Part shown: one piece after another, positions 10,464-19,830 of the stretch | Layout: each line of letters opens with the position of its first letter | Position numbering within the stretch: position 1 is the stretch's first letter | Source: an uncultured Clostridia bacterium | GTDB lineage: Bacteria > Bacillota > Clostridia > TANB77 > CAG-508 | Assembly: GCA_947596225.1 (NCBI GenBank) | Contig: CANQEX010000006.1 | Span: 1-40,758, forward strand | Length of the DNA: 40,758 bases | Direction of reading: 5' to 3' | Made by a program: the position numbers and the translations under genes | The notes under the pieces: generated by a model | Seen by the model: only the letters and a program-made list of their open reading frames with translations | Database searches by the model: none | Told to the model about the DNA's origin: nothing

Positions 10464-11558
10464 ATGAAAATAGGAATAGTAGGACTTCCAAATGTAGGGA
10501 AAAGTACATTATTTAATAGTATAACAAAAGCTGGTGCAGAATGTGCTAATTATCCTTTTTGTACTATTGAACCAAATGTTGGAGTAGTAGCTGTACCAGA
10601 TGAGAGGTTAGAAAAATTGGCAGAAATTTATAAACCTCAAAAAGTAACAAATGCAGTAGTTGAATTTGTTGATATAGCTGGTCTTGTTAAAGGAGCAAGT
10701 AAAGGTGAAGGATTAGGAAATAAATTTTTATCTCATATACGTGAAGTTGATAGTATTATTCAAGTAGTTAGATGTTTTGAAAATTCTAATATTGTTCATG
10801 TTGATGGTTCTATTGATCCAATTCGTGATATTGAAACAATAAATCTTGAATTAATTTTGGCAGATTTGGAAACAATAGAAAAAAGATTAGAAAAGGCTAG
10901 AAAATTATTGAAAGCAGATAAAAAATATCAATCAGAAATAGATATTTTAGAAAAAGTAAAACAAGTATTAAATTCTGGAAAATGTGCTAGAACAATTGAT
11001 TATAATGAAGAAGAAAAAGAATTATTAAAAGATAGTTTTTTATTAACATTAAAACCTGTACTTTATGTTGCGAATGTTTCTGAAAATGAATTAGGACATG
11101 AAGATAACAATGAAAATGTCTTAAAAGTAAAAGAATATGCTCAAGCTGAAAATGCGGAAGTAATACCACTTTGTGTAAAAATTGAAGAAGAATTAAGCAC
11201 TTTAGAAAAAAATGAAAAGCAAGAAATGCTAGAAGCATTAGAACTTGAAGAATCAGGTTTAGATAAATTAATTAAAGCAAGTTATAAACTATTAGGGTTA
11301 ATTTCATTTTTAACAGCAGGAGAACCTGAAGTAAGAGCATGGACTATAAAAAATGGAACAAAAGCTCCACAAGCTGCTGGAAAGATTCATACAGATATTG
11401 AAAGAGGTTTTATAAGAGCAGAAGTAATATCATTTACTGATTTTATGGATTCTGGAGGATCAATGGTTACTGCTAAAGAAAAAGGGCTTATTAGATCTGA
11501 AGGAAAAGATTATATAATGAAAGATGGAGATATTGTATTATTTAGATTTAATGTATAA
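10464..11558 (+). CDS. ychF: Redox-regulated ATPase/GTPase YchF
   Basis: MKIGIVGLPNVGKSTLFNSITKAGAECANYPFCTIEPNVGVV; RBS gaaagga at 10451; ORF-track start 10377 lies inside the tRNA. Confidence 0.97.
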   Translation: MKIGIVGLPNVGKSTLFNSITKAGAECANYPFCTIEPNVGVVAVPDERLEKLAEIYKPQKVTNAVVEFVDIAGLVKGASKGEGLGNKFLSHIREVDSIIQVVRCFENSNIVHVDGSIDPIRDIETINLELILADLETIEKRLEKARKLLKADKKYQSEIDILEKVKQVLNSGKCARTIDYNEEEKELLKDSFLLTLKPVLYVANVSENELGHEDNNENVLKVKEYAQAENAEVIPLCVKIEEELSTLEKNEKQEMLEALELEESGLDKLIKASYKLLGLISFLTAGEPEVRAWTIKNGTKAPQAAGKIHTDIERGFIRAEVISFTDFMDSGGSMVTAKEKGLIRSEGKDYIMKDGDIVLFRFNV

Positions 11559-11621
11559 ATTCTACAAGATATTACAAAAAGATTACAAATATTGCAATAA
11601 TATTAAAAAAGTAAAAAAAAC

Positions 11622-11651
11622 TTGCATTATAAATTTATATTATGTTATAAT
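11622..11651 (+). promoter_or_regulatory. Candidate SigA promoter for small surface protein
   Basis: TTGCAT-18 nt-TATAAT. Confidence 0.5.
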
Positions 11652-11685
11652 GTGAACAGATGTTAAGTAATAAGGAGATGGGAAA

Positions 11686-12081
11686 ATGTTTAAATTTAAA
11701 AAAGAAAAAATGTTAATTAGTATAGTAATTATAACATTATTAGTTTTAGTTTTTGGAAGTGTTAGTTCTTTAGCTACTTCACTTAAACCAGCAAATGAAA
11801 CTGCTAATGAGGTTGGTGCAGCAGATGATCAATCATCAAATAATGTAGTAAACAATACTTCAAACACAAATGCTTCAAGTATTTCTTCAACTATAGATAA
11901 AAATAATACAACAAATAATACAACAAATAACACTACTAATAATACTAGTTTAAGAAATACAAATTCATCAGCATCTGAGTTACCATATGCTGGAACAAAT
12001 ACAACAATAGTTTTTGTAGTAATTGCACTTGTTGCTTCAGCATTATATGCTTATAAAAAAGTATCAGATTATAATGTTTAA
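11686..12081 (+). CDS. Small secreted/cell-surface protein with LPYAG sortase-like sorting signal
   Basis: N-terminal signal/TM, NNTT repeats, LPYAG-TM-YKKVSDYNV tail; RBS aaggag. Confidence 0.75.
   Translation: MFKFKKEKMLISIVIITLLVLVFGSVSSLATSLKPANETANEVGAADDQSSNNVVNNTSNTNASSISSTIDKNNTTNNTTNNTTNNTSLRNTNSSASELPYAGTNTTIVFVVIALVASALYAYKKVSDYNV
11902..11946 (+). repeat. 12-nt tandem repeat encoding (NNTT)n
   Basis: AATAATACAACA repeated about 3.75 times with third-position changes. Confidence 0.85.
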
Positions 12082-12100
12082 TTAAATTTTAAAATAAAAT

Positions 12101-12127
12101 AATAGCACACTATAAGTGTGCTATTTT
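12101..12127 (+). terminator. Rho-independent terminator
   Basis: AATAGCACAC-TATAA-GTGTGCTATTTT. Confidence 0.85.
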
Positions 12128-12151
12128 GATTAAAAAAATTAAGTAAAAGTG

Positions 12152-12180
12152 TTGATGTTTTGATAATAACTTGGTATAAT
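12152..12180 (+). promoter_or_regulatory. Candidate SigA promoter for BY-kinase-like ORF
   Basis: TTGATG-17 nt-TATAAT. Confidence 0.55.
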
Positions 12181-12252
12181 TAAATAAATTATTCACAAAA
12201 GATGCAGATATATATTATTTGTGTCTTTTTTTATTTTATGGGTGTGATTGAA

Positions 12253-13203
12253 ATGTTGTTTATTGAAAAATTCAAAAAAAATATAAGAACTACAGATGAT
12301 ATTGAATCAGAATTACTTTTAAAATCTCTAGCAATGGTACCATTTAAAGATTTTAAAAGTAAACAAGAATCAAAATCAGAATTAATATCATATGAAAGTG
12401 AAAAATCCGAATTATCTAAAGCTTTTAAAAAATTGAGAATAAATATTCAATTTTTAAATGTTAATAATGATAATAAAAAAGTAATTTTAATAACGAGTGC
12501 TAAAGATTCAGAAGGCAAAAGTTTTGTTGCCTCTAACATAGCAGTAAGTTTTGCAGAAGTTGGAAAAAAAGTTATTTTAATTGATGCTGATATGAATAGT
12601 GGTAGACAAGGAAAAATATTTAATATTCCTAATAACTTAGGTTTATCAAATTATCTTGCTAATTTAGATACTAATGGCGTAGAAGTAAATGAATTCTTAA
12701 ATAAATATATAAATGAAACTTCAATACGAAAATTAAATATAATTACCTCAGGTACAATTCCACCAAATTCATCAGAATTACTAGCTTCACCAAAACTTGA
12801 AGAATTAATTAAAGATTTAAATATATTTTATGATATTATTATTATAGATGGTACTTCTATTTTAAATACAAATGATTCACTTATTTTAGCAAGAATTGCT
12901 AATTCAACTATTTTAGTTGCTGATTATAATAAAAGTAAAGTAAATGAAATGGAAAAGGCAAAACAAAATATACAAAATGTTAGTGGAAAAATATTAGGAG
13001 TAGTTATAAATAAAACAAAAAGTAAAAAAAATTTCAAAAAAATTTGGAAAAATTTTAATAAAAATTTAAAAAGTTTATTTGAAAATTTTAAAAAGATTAT
13101 TAAGAAAAAAAAAAAAAAAAACCTAAAACAAAATTACTTACAGAAACAATCAATATACCTGAAACAAAAAAAACTACAAATAATAATAGAAAAAAAATCA
13201 TAG
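12253..13203 (+). CDS. CpsD/Wzc-like bacterial tyrosine kinase (P-loop), reading frame interrupted at poly-A tract
   Basis: SAKDSEGKSFVASNIAVSFAEVGKKVILIDADMNSGRQGKIF, SGTIPPNSSELLAS; ORF runs into A17 at 13105-13121 and ends after a low-complexity tail; exact start (12202 or 12253) uncertain. Confidence 0.8.
   Translation: MLFIEKFKKNIRTTDDIESELLLKSLAMVPFKDFKSKQESKSELISYESEKSELSKAFKKLRINIQFLNVNNDNKKVILITSAKDSEGKSFVASNIAVSFAEVGKKVILIDADMNSGRQGKIFNIPNNLGLSNYLANLDTNGVEVNEFLNKYINETSIRKLNIITSGTIPPNSSELLASPKLEELIKDLNIFYDIIIIDGTSILNTNDSLILARIANSTILVADYNKSKVNEMEKAKQNIQNVSGKILGVVINKTKSKKNFKKIWKNFNKNLKSLFENFKKIIKKKKKKNLKQNYLQKQSIYLKQKKLQIIIEKKS
13105..13121 (+). repeat. A17 homopolymer tract inside a coding region
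   Basis: 17 consecutive A between ...ATTAAG and CCTAAAACA... Confidence 0.95.
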
Positions 13204-14042
13204 AGAAAGAAAATAAAAAAACAGAAAATATTAAAGAAAGTAAAATTAACGAAACTATTGATATTTCAAAAGAAACAGTAGATTATTTTAATGAAAATAC
13301 AGTTCTAGTTGTTGTAGATGCTGAAAGTGCTTTTTGTAGAGTTTTTAGTAGGCATTCTTTTGTAGAGAAATTTGTAAGGAGTTTAAATAAATCTATAAAA
13401 CCTCAATATTCATTAAGTCGTATATATAAAAAGCATGAAAGACTAAGAAATAGATATAATTTATCAAAAAAACAGGTAAAAAGAGTTGATCCTTTAATTT
13501 ATAATACACTTCGTACTTATGATGAAGAAGTTTTAAAAGATCAAGGAAAAAAATCAAATAAAGCAGAAGCATATATAAATTGTATAACTAAAGAATACAA
13601 AAAATTAGATAATGAGAATAATATTGAATATATTGTAAGATGTCAAAGATTACGAAAATTAGAATTGGCAAAATCAGAATTAGAAATTGAGTATAAGTTA
13701 GATAATTTATGGTTTAGTAATAAAATGAAATTTATTGATAAAATATCAATGAAACAATTTGCTAAATTTTATGAAATAAATAGTAAATTAAAAAATGATT
13801 ATGAAATCAAAAAAAGCCAGAAAAATAAAGCTTTTTATAATGATATTGTTAATGCAACTGATAATAATTTAGAAATTATAAGTAATAATAATGAAGAATT
13901 AAAAAAAGAAAAAATTAAGAATAAGAAACGTAAAATAAAAAAGAATAAAGCAAAAAAAATAAAAAAAGAAGATGATAATATAGATGATATATTAGAAGAT
14001 AACTTATACCCAAAAACAAAATCAAATAAAGATTTATTATAA
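13122..14042 (+). CDS. Uncharacterised C-terminal region, probably frameshifted continuation of the BY-kinase-like ORF
   Basis: 306 open codons PKTKLLTETINIPE...VLVVVDAESAFCRVFSRHSF...KSNKDLL*; first start-type codon (TTG) only at 13665. Confidence 0.7.
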   Translation, partial: PKTKLLTETINIPETKKTTNNNRKKIIEKENKKTENIKESKINETIDISKETVDYFNENTVLVVVDAESAFCRVFSRHSFVEKFVRSLNKSIKPQYSLSRIYKKHERLRNRYNLSKKQVKRVDPLIYNTLRTYDEEVLKDQGKKSNKAEAYINCITKEYKKLDNENNIEYIVRCQRLRKLELAKSELEIEYKLDNLWFSNKMKFIDKISMKQFAKFYEINSKLKNDYEIKKSQKNKAFYNDIVNATDNNLEIISNNNEELKKEKIKNKKRKIKKNKAKKIKKEDDNIDDILEDNLYPKTKSNKDLL

Positions 14043-14045
14043 ATT

Positions 14046-14097
14046 TAAACGTAGCTATTTAATTATAAAATAAATTTTAAATTGCTACGTTTTTTTT
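14046..14097 (+). terminator. Rho-independent terminator with long loop
   Basis: AAACGTAGC ... GCTACGTTTTTTT. Confidence 0.65.
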
Positions 14098-14170
14098 ATC
14101 AAATATAATCTTGAAATTATTACAATATTTTTATATAATAATAGTAATAAATGTAAAATGGAGGGAAAAT

Positions 14171-15484
14171 ATGAACGAACAAGAATTAGGTCCAGAAATG
14201 AAATCATATATAGGTCTTTTAGCTCTAAAAAGAGCTACTTTAGAAACTAAAGATGGTGAAATGAAATTAAACAATAAAAATTGTTTAGTAGATATTCCAA
14301 ATATTACTAGTTTTGATACTTATTTAAAAAAAGAAGGGTATAATATAGAAAAAGGAAAAAACAAATTAGGAAAAAATTATGTGATTCCTTTGCAAGTAAA
14401 AATGTCAGATGGAAAAGTAGAAAATTTTAACATTATAGTTAATAGTGAAGGACAAGATGTTTCTTTAATTTATGAAGATAAAGAAATAAAAGTATCAAAT
14501 AGAATGCAAAATGAAATTATATCAAATGCCACAAAAAATGAAGGATTAACAGGAAAAGCAGATACTGAACTTATGAGAGAAGTTTTATCTCCAAAAACAT
14601 TAGAAGAATTAGCAAGAGAAATAGAAAATGATACTTTAGTGCCAAATAATTCTATGGAGGCACTAAATAAAATAAAAGAAAAAGCACCAAATACTGACAT
14701 AAAACTTACAGATGAACAAATTAAAGAAAATGATAAAAAAGGAACTCAAAACAAAGAAAGAGAACCTCAAGAAAAAGATGATGAAATAAAAAAAGTACCT
14801 GAAGAAGTTAGAGATGAAGTTGCTAGACTTTGTAGTGAACATAATTACGATATTAGTGCATTAAAGGAAGTTATGATAGTTAATCCGAAAGTAATTACTG
14901 AAAAATTAGAAGCAACTGAACTTGCTGAAAATGGACCAAACGTATATTGTTTAAGATTTAGAGATGCAAAATTAAATGATAGAATAGTAATGGCACAACC
15001 AGGAAAAACTCCTGTAGATAAAGAAACTTATGACGAGCCAATGAGACAAATAATGGATGAAAGAAGATATCGTAGTATAAACAAAACTATAGAAGATGAA
15101 CATGATAAAATATATTTTACAGATATAGATGGAAACACAACTGTAGCAGAAATGAGAAAAGAACCTAGAGATTTAACTTGTGATGATAAAGAAAATATTC
15201 AAAAAGAATTTGAAAAATTAGATGAAAGTGCTAAAATAATATTAAATTCTGATATGCCAATAGAACAAAAAGCTGAAGAATTACAAAAAATAAATGAAAA
15301 AAGATTAGATTTATTTAACGGTTATGGAATTGAAGTTCCTACTATTGAAGAAGAAATTAAAGCTGATAATCAAATTCATGAAAAAGTTGGAGCTAAAGCT
15401 AAAGAACATGATGAAGAAGTTGGAGCTGAAGCTAAAGCTAAAGAACATGAATTACCAGCTGGACCGTGGGATAATAAAATATAA
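14171..15484 (+). CDS. Hypothetical protein, charged, C-terminal repeats
   Basis: RBS ggaggga then ATG at 14171 (MNEQELGPEMKSYIGLLALKR); ORF-track start 14111 is upstream of the RBS. Confidence 0.8.
   Translation: MNEQELGPEMKSYIGLLALKRATLETKDGEMKLNNKNCLVDIPNITSFDTYLKKEGYNIEKGKNKLGKNYVIPLQVKMSDGKVENFNIIVNSEGQDVSLIYEDKEIKVSNRMQNEIISNATKNEGLTGKADTELMREVLSPKTLEELAREIENDTLVPNNSMEALNKIKEKAPNTDIKLTDEQIKENDKKGTQNKEREPQEKDDEIKKVPEEVRDEVARLCSEHNYDISALKEVMIVNPKVITEKLEATELAENGPNVYCLRFRDAKLNDRIVMAQPGKTPVDKETYDEPMRQIMDERRYRSINKTIEDEHDKIYFTDIDGNTTVAEMRKEPRDLTCDDKENIQKEFEKLDESAKIILNSDMPIEQKAEELQKINEKRLDLFNGYGIEVPTIEEEIKADNQIHEKVGAKAKEHDEEVGAEAKAKEHELPAGPWDNKI
15386..15451 (+). repeat. Two imperfect 33-nt in-frame direct repeats
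   Basis: GTTGGAGCTAAAGCTAAAGAACATGATGAAGAA / GTTGGAGCTGAAGCTAAAGCTAAAGAACATGAA. Confidence 0.75.
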
Positions 15485-15501
15485 GAAAGGAAGTTTATAA
15501 A

Positions 15502-17100
15502 TTGAAAAGCAATATACTTATAGGAGGAGCTTGGCCATATGCTAATAGCTCATTACATTTAGGACATCTTGCTGGATTAATTTCAGGAGATATTTTAGCA
15601 AGATATTATAGATTAAAAGGAGATAATGTTTTATATGTATCTGGTTCAGATTGCCATGGTACACCAATTACAGAAAGAGCAAAAAAAGAAAAAGTATCTC
15701 CAAAAGAAATTGCTAGTAAATATGATAAAGAATTTAATGAAACATTTAATGGGTTTCAATTTTCATATGATTTATATTCAAGAACATTTGATGAATATCA
15801 TAAAGAAAAAGTAAAAGATGTTTTTAAAAAATTATATGATAATGGTTATATATATGAAAAAATAGAACCACAAGCTTATTGTGAACATTGTAACAAATTT
15901 TTATCAGATAGGGAAATAGTTTTAAAATGTCCAGAATGTGGTGAAGAAACAAAAGGAGATCAATGTGATAATTGTTTACATGTTCCAACTAGTGAAGAAT
16001 TAATGTTAGGTAATTGTATTGATTGTGGTTCTAAAGTTGTAGAAAAAGAGAATAAAGTTTTATATTTAGCTTTATCAAAATTTCAAAAGCAAATTGAAGA
16101 ACATACAGAAAAAGTAAAATCAGAATGGAGAATAAATGCTCAAAATGAGACTTTAAAATATTTAAAACAGGGTTTACGAGATAGAGCAGTAACAAGAGAC
16201 TTAAATTGGGGAGTTGATATTCCAATTAAAGGCTATGAAGATAAGAGAATGTATGTATGGATAGATGCAGTTTTAGGATATTTAACAGATACAATGAAAC
16301 TTTGTGAAAATAGAACGGATTGCACATGGGAAGATTTTTGGAAAGAAGGGCATAATAATAAAATATATATGTGCCATGGAAAAGATAATATAATGTTTCA
16401 TAGCATAATTTTAAATGCTTTATTATTAGGACAAAAAGAAAATTATCATTTAGTAGATACAATAGTTTCAGCAGAATATTTAAACTTTAATGATCAAAAA
16501 TTTTCAAAAAGCAAAGGTATAGGTATAACAGGATTAGAAGCATTAAAACTTTATGATTCAGATTCATTAAGATACCATTTATTAGCAAATGGACCTGAAA
16601 AGAAAGATACAAACTTTACTATAGAAGATTTTGAAAATACACATAATGGTGAAATATTAAATAAGTTTGGAAATTTAGTAAATAGAACATTAAGATTTAA
16701 AGGTTTAACTACAATTCCAGAAGGAAAATTAGATAGTAAAATAAAAAATGAAATTGAAAAAACTTATAATCAAGTTGGAAATTTAATTGAAAAGTTAGAA
16801 TTTAGAGAAGCAGTTAAAACAATAATGAATTTAGTTGAATTAACTAACAAATATTATGATGACAAACAACCATGGATTGCAAAAAAAGAGAATATTGAAG
16901 AGTTTAACAATATTATATATACTTGTAGTGTTGTTATAGCAAATTTATCAAATTTATTTGAACCAATAATGCCTACTGCTTGTAATAAAATAAGAAATTA
17001 TCTTAAATTACCAGAAAAATCTTGGAATTTTATAGATATAAAATCAGGTACAGAATTAATTAATATAGAACCATTGTTTAATAGAATTGAGAAAAAATAA
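15502..17100 (+). CDS. metG: Methionyl-tRNA synthetase (no C-terminal tRNA-binding domain)
   Basis: GGAWPYANSSLHLGHLAG (HIGH), four CxxC zinc knuckle pairs, KFSKSKGIG (KMSKS); TTG start. Confidence 0.95.
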   Translation: MKSNILIGGAWPYANSSLHLGHLAGLISGDILARYYRLKGDNVLYVSGSDCHGTPITERAKKEKVSPKEIASKYDKEFNETFNGFQFSYDLYSRTFDEYHKEKVKDVFKKLYDNGYIYEKIEPQAYCEHCNKFLSDREIVLKCPECGEETKGDQCDNCLHVPTSEELMLGNCIDCGSKVVEKENKVLYLALSKFQKQIEEHTEKVKSEWRINAQNETLKYLKQGLRDRAVTRDLNWGVDIPIKGYEDKRMYVWIDAVLGYLTDTMKLCENRTDCTWEDFWKEGHNNKIYMCHGKDNIMFHSIILNALLLGQKENYHLVDTIVSAEYLNFNDQKFSKSKGIGITGLEALKLYDSDSLRYHLLANGPEKKDTNFTIEDFENTHNGEILNKFGNLVNRTLRFKGLTTIPEGKLDSKIKNEIEKTYNQVGNLIEKLEFREAVKTIMNLVELTNKYYDDKQPWIAKKENIEEFNNIIYTCSVVIANLSNLFEPIMPTACNKIRNYLKLPEKSWNFIDIKSGTELINIEPLFNRIEKK

Positions 17101-17112
17101 GAGGAAATTATT

Positions 17113-17802
17113 ATGGGAAAATTATTTGTAATAGATGGAACAGATGGAAGTGGTAAACAAACACAATTTAATTTATTAAAAGAACATTTAAAAAAAGATA
17201 ATATTGAATATAAAACTGTAAGTTTTCCTAATTATGATAGTCCATCATCAGCACTTACAAAAATGTATTTATCTGGTGAATTCGGAGAAAATCCAAGTGC
17301 TATCAGTCCTTATATAGCTTCTACTTTTTATGCTGTTGATAGATATGCAACATATGTGAAAGATTTGAAAGAATATTATGAAAATGGTGGAATTATATTA
17401 GCTGATAGATATACAACAGCAAATATGGTACATCAAGCTGGTAAAATAAAAGATGAAGAAGAAAGAAAAAAATTTTTAGATTGGCTAGTTGATTTTGAGT
17501 TTAATATATTTGGTCTACCAGTTCCTACAAAAGTTTTTTTCTTAAATATGCCACCAAAAATAGCTAGACAACTTATAAAAAATAGAAAAAACAAATTTAC
17601 TAATACAGATGAAAAAGATATACATGAGAGAAACCCTAAGCATATAGAAGATGCGTATAATTCTGCTTGTAGTCTAGTAGATTTATATAATTGGATTGAA
17701 ATAAAATGTGTGAAAGATAATAATATAAGAACTATTGAAGATATTCATAATGAAATTTATAAAATAGTTTATAATGAAATACAAAAGAAGGATATATTAT
17801 GA
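17113..17802 (+). CDS. tmk: Thymidylate kinase-like protein
   Basis: FVIDGTDGSGKQTQ P-loop, ILADRYTTANMVHQAGK DR(Y) motif. Confidence 0.88.
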   Translation: MGKLFVIDGTDGSGKQTQFNLLKEHLKKDNIEYKTVSFPNYDSPSSALTKMYLSGEFGENPSAISPYIASTFYAVDRYATYVKDLKEYYENGGIILADRYTTANMVHQAGKIKDEEERKKFLDWLVDFEFNIFGLPVPTKVFFLNMPPKIARQLIKNRKNKFTNTDEKDIHERNPKHIEDAYNSACSLVDLYNWIEIKCVKDNNIRTIEDIHNEIYKIVYNEIQKKDIL

Positions 17803-19433
17803 GAGGAAAAGTTGTAAATTTATGCATTAGTTTAATGAACATTTTATTTGGAATTCTAATTATTTTGTATACAAAGATTGTTCCACAAGATAAAACTTTA
17901 TTAACTGTGCAAGAAGATTATGTAGTAGGAAAAATTTTAATAGGAATATATGTAGTAATGATTCTTGTTTCAATTATTGATTTAATCCAAAGCTATCATC
18001 ATAAATCAGATACTACATTTAATACTGGTTATATAATAGGAATTTTTTCAATAAGTTTTTTATTTATAAAACAACCAGCAATAGCTTTTTTTAGCATAAT
18101 ATGTGGTTTAATTATATTAATAAAAAGCTTAAAAGAAAATTTAGTTGAATTAAATAGTACTACAGCAATTTCTATATCTATTGTTGTAATGTCTGCAATA
18201 GCTATTCTTGGAATTATTACAATAAATTATGACACTTTAGGAAGACGCATAAAAGATAAAGAAAATAAAAATGAACTTGCATATGTAGATGACTATTTTA
18301 AATATGTTACAGAATTAGATATAGAAGATATATATATAAATGTAAAAAAAGATGGTAAATTTGGTTATATAAATCAAAATGGAGAAACAGTTATAGACTT
18401 TAAATATGACTATGCAAGTCCATTTATCGAAATTACAGCATATAATAAAAAATTTTATGTAGCACTAATGTGTGAAAATGGAAGTTCATATATAAAATTA
18501 AAAAATGAAAGAACAGTATTATCTTATAGAAGTGAGTCAGCAGATGAAAATTATAAAGCTAAATTGGAAGAACTGCAAGATATTTATAAAAATACTTTAA
18601 AACAAACAGATGATATGAAATATGAGATTACAGAAATAACAAATAATATAAAAAAAGCTTCAGTATATGATGAAACACCTACAGACTATACTTATAGATA
18701 TGATTATAATAATGAATATGATTTGATTGTAACTCAAAGTAGTATAGGGTTAGGTGATATTTATGAATTTGCAAAAAAAGATGATTTAAATATAAGAATT
18801 AAACTAGATACAACAGCATTAGATTATGATTCAAATTATTTATATCTTTTTTCAAATAGAGCAATTCCATTTTATGAAATTTCAAAATCTAATCAAGGGT
18901 GGTTTAGTTCTTACGGAAAGAAAAATGAAATGTCTGGAAAAGCTCAAATATTAGACTTTTTTGATGATAGAATATTACTTAGAAATTATAACAATAATAC
19001 AGTTTATTTTGTTGATTCATCTGGAAATAAACTATCAGATACTTATAAAGATATATATGTTTTAGAAGAAGGAAGATTTATTGTAAGTAATGAAGATGGT
19101 TTTTTCAAAATAATAGATAATGAATATAATAATATTTTTGAAAGAGAATATGCAGTAATAAACACAAGATTAGCTACTGAAAATTTATTTTTGGTATCAG
19201 ATTCTACTGAAAATATAAAATTTAATGATTATAATTTTGCAATTATGAATTGGAATTTAATCAATTCAAATGGAGAAGTAATATTTGATAATATTGAACA
19301 AGTATATGATCAATTTTATGAGTTACCAAAAGATAAAAAGAATGATAAAGAAAATTATTTAGAATTTGAGAAAAATTTAAAAGATTTGAAATATGATTTT
19401 GTTGGCGATAAATTTTATAAAGATTACCAATAA
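17799..19433 (+). CDS. Membrane protein with WG-repeat-like ectodomain
   Basis: N-terminal TM helices then VKKDGKFGYINQNGETVIDFKYDYASPF; ATGA overlap with tmk. Confidence 0.65.
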   Translation: MRGKVVNLCISLMNILFGILIILYTKIVPQDKTLLTVQEDYVVGKILIGIYVVMILVSIIDLIQSYHHKSDTTFNTGYIIGIFSISFLFIKQPAIAFFSIICGLIILIKSLKENLVELNSTTAISISIVVMSAIAILGIITINYDTLGRRIKDKENKNELAYVDDYFKYVTELDIEDIYINVKKDGKFGYINQNGETVIDFKYDYASPFIEITAYNKKFYVALMCENGSSYIKLKNERTVLSYRSESADENYKAKLEELQDIYKNTLKQTDDMKYEITEITNNIKKASVYDETPTDYTYRYDYNNEYDLIVTQSSIGLGDIYEFAKKDDLNIRIKLDTTALDYDSNYLYLFSNRAIPFYEISKSNQGWFSSYGKKNEMSGKAQILDFFDDRILLRNYNNNTVYFVDSSGNKLSDTYKDIYVLEEGRFIVSNEDGFFKIIDNEYNNIFEREYAVINTRLATENLFLVSDSTENIKFNDYNFAIMNWNLINSNGEVIFDNIEQVYDQFYELPKDKKNDKENYLEFEKNLKDLKYDFVGDKFYKDYQ

Positions 19434-19469
19434 TTGTAAATTAAAAAATAATAGAATTGCATATAATAA

Positions 19470-19500
19470 AATAGAACTATTTTTGTTAGTTCTATTTTTT
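19470..19500 (+). terminator. Rho-independent terminator
   Basis: AATAGAACTA-TTTTTG-TTAGTTCTATTTTTT. Confidence 0.75.
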
Positions 19501-19522
19501 ATGAAGAAGGGATGATAAAATT

Positions 19523-19699
19523 ATGGATGATAATTATAGTCAAAAAATTAAATGTACAGTAGAAACATGTAAATATAATAATTGTGATGATAGAATGTGT
19601 GAATTAAATCAAATAGAGGTACAAGCATGTCCTGGTTGTTCAAATGGAAAAGCAGAAGATGAATCTATGTGCGGAAGTTATGAGTGTAAATGCAACTAA
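19523..19699 (+). CDS. DUF1540-like small Cys-rich protein (58 aa)
   Basis: MDDNYSQKIKCTVETCKYNNCDDRMCELNQIEVQACPGCSNGKAEDESMCGSYECKCN; below ORF-track size cutoff; RBS aagaaggga. Confidence 0.85.
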   Translation: MDDNYSQKIKCTVETCKYNNCDDRMCELNQIEVQACPGCSNGKAEDESMCGSYECKCN

Positions 19700-19704
19700 A
19701 TTAA

Positions 19705-19751
19705 AATATGAATTATTCAAAGAGTTTTATTTTGAATAATTCATATTTTTT
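19705..19751 (+). terminator. Rho-independent terminator
   Basis: AATATGAATTATTCAAA ... TTTGAATAATTCATATTTTTT. Confidence 0.85.
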
Positions 19752-19830
19752 ACATATATTTTTACTTGACATACTTATTTTAAGATTATAAAATATGGTA
19801 AGAAAATAAAATTTAAGGGGGAATAAAATT

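Noticed and set aside
13665-14042. Independent 125 aa gene starting at TTG 13665
   Set aside because: The frame is open for 181 codons upstream of this TTG, so it is an internal codon of a longer open frame
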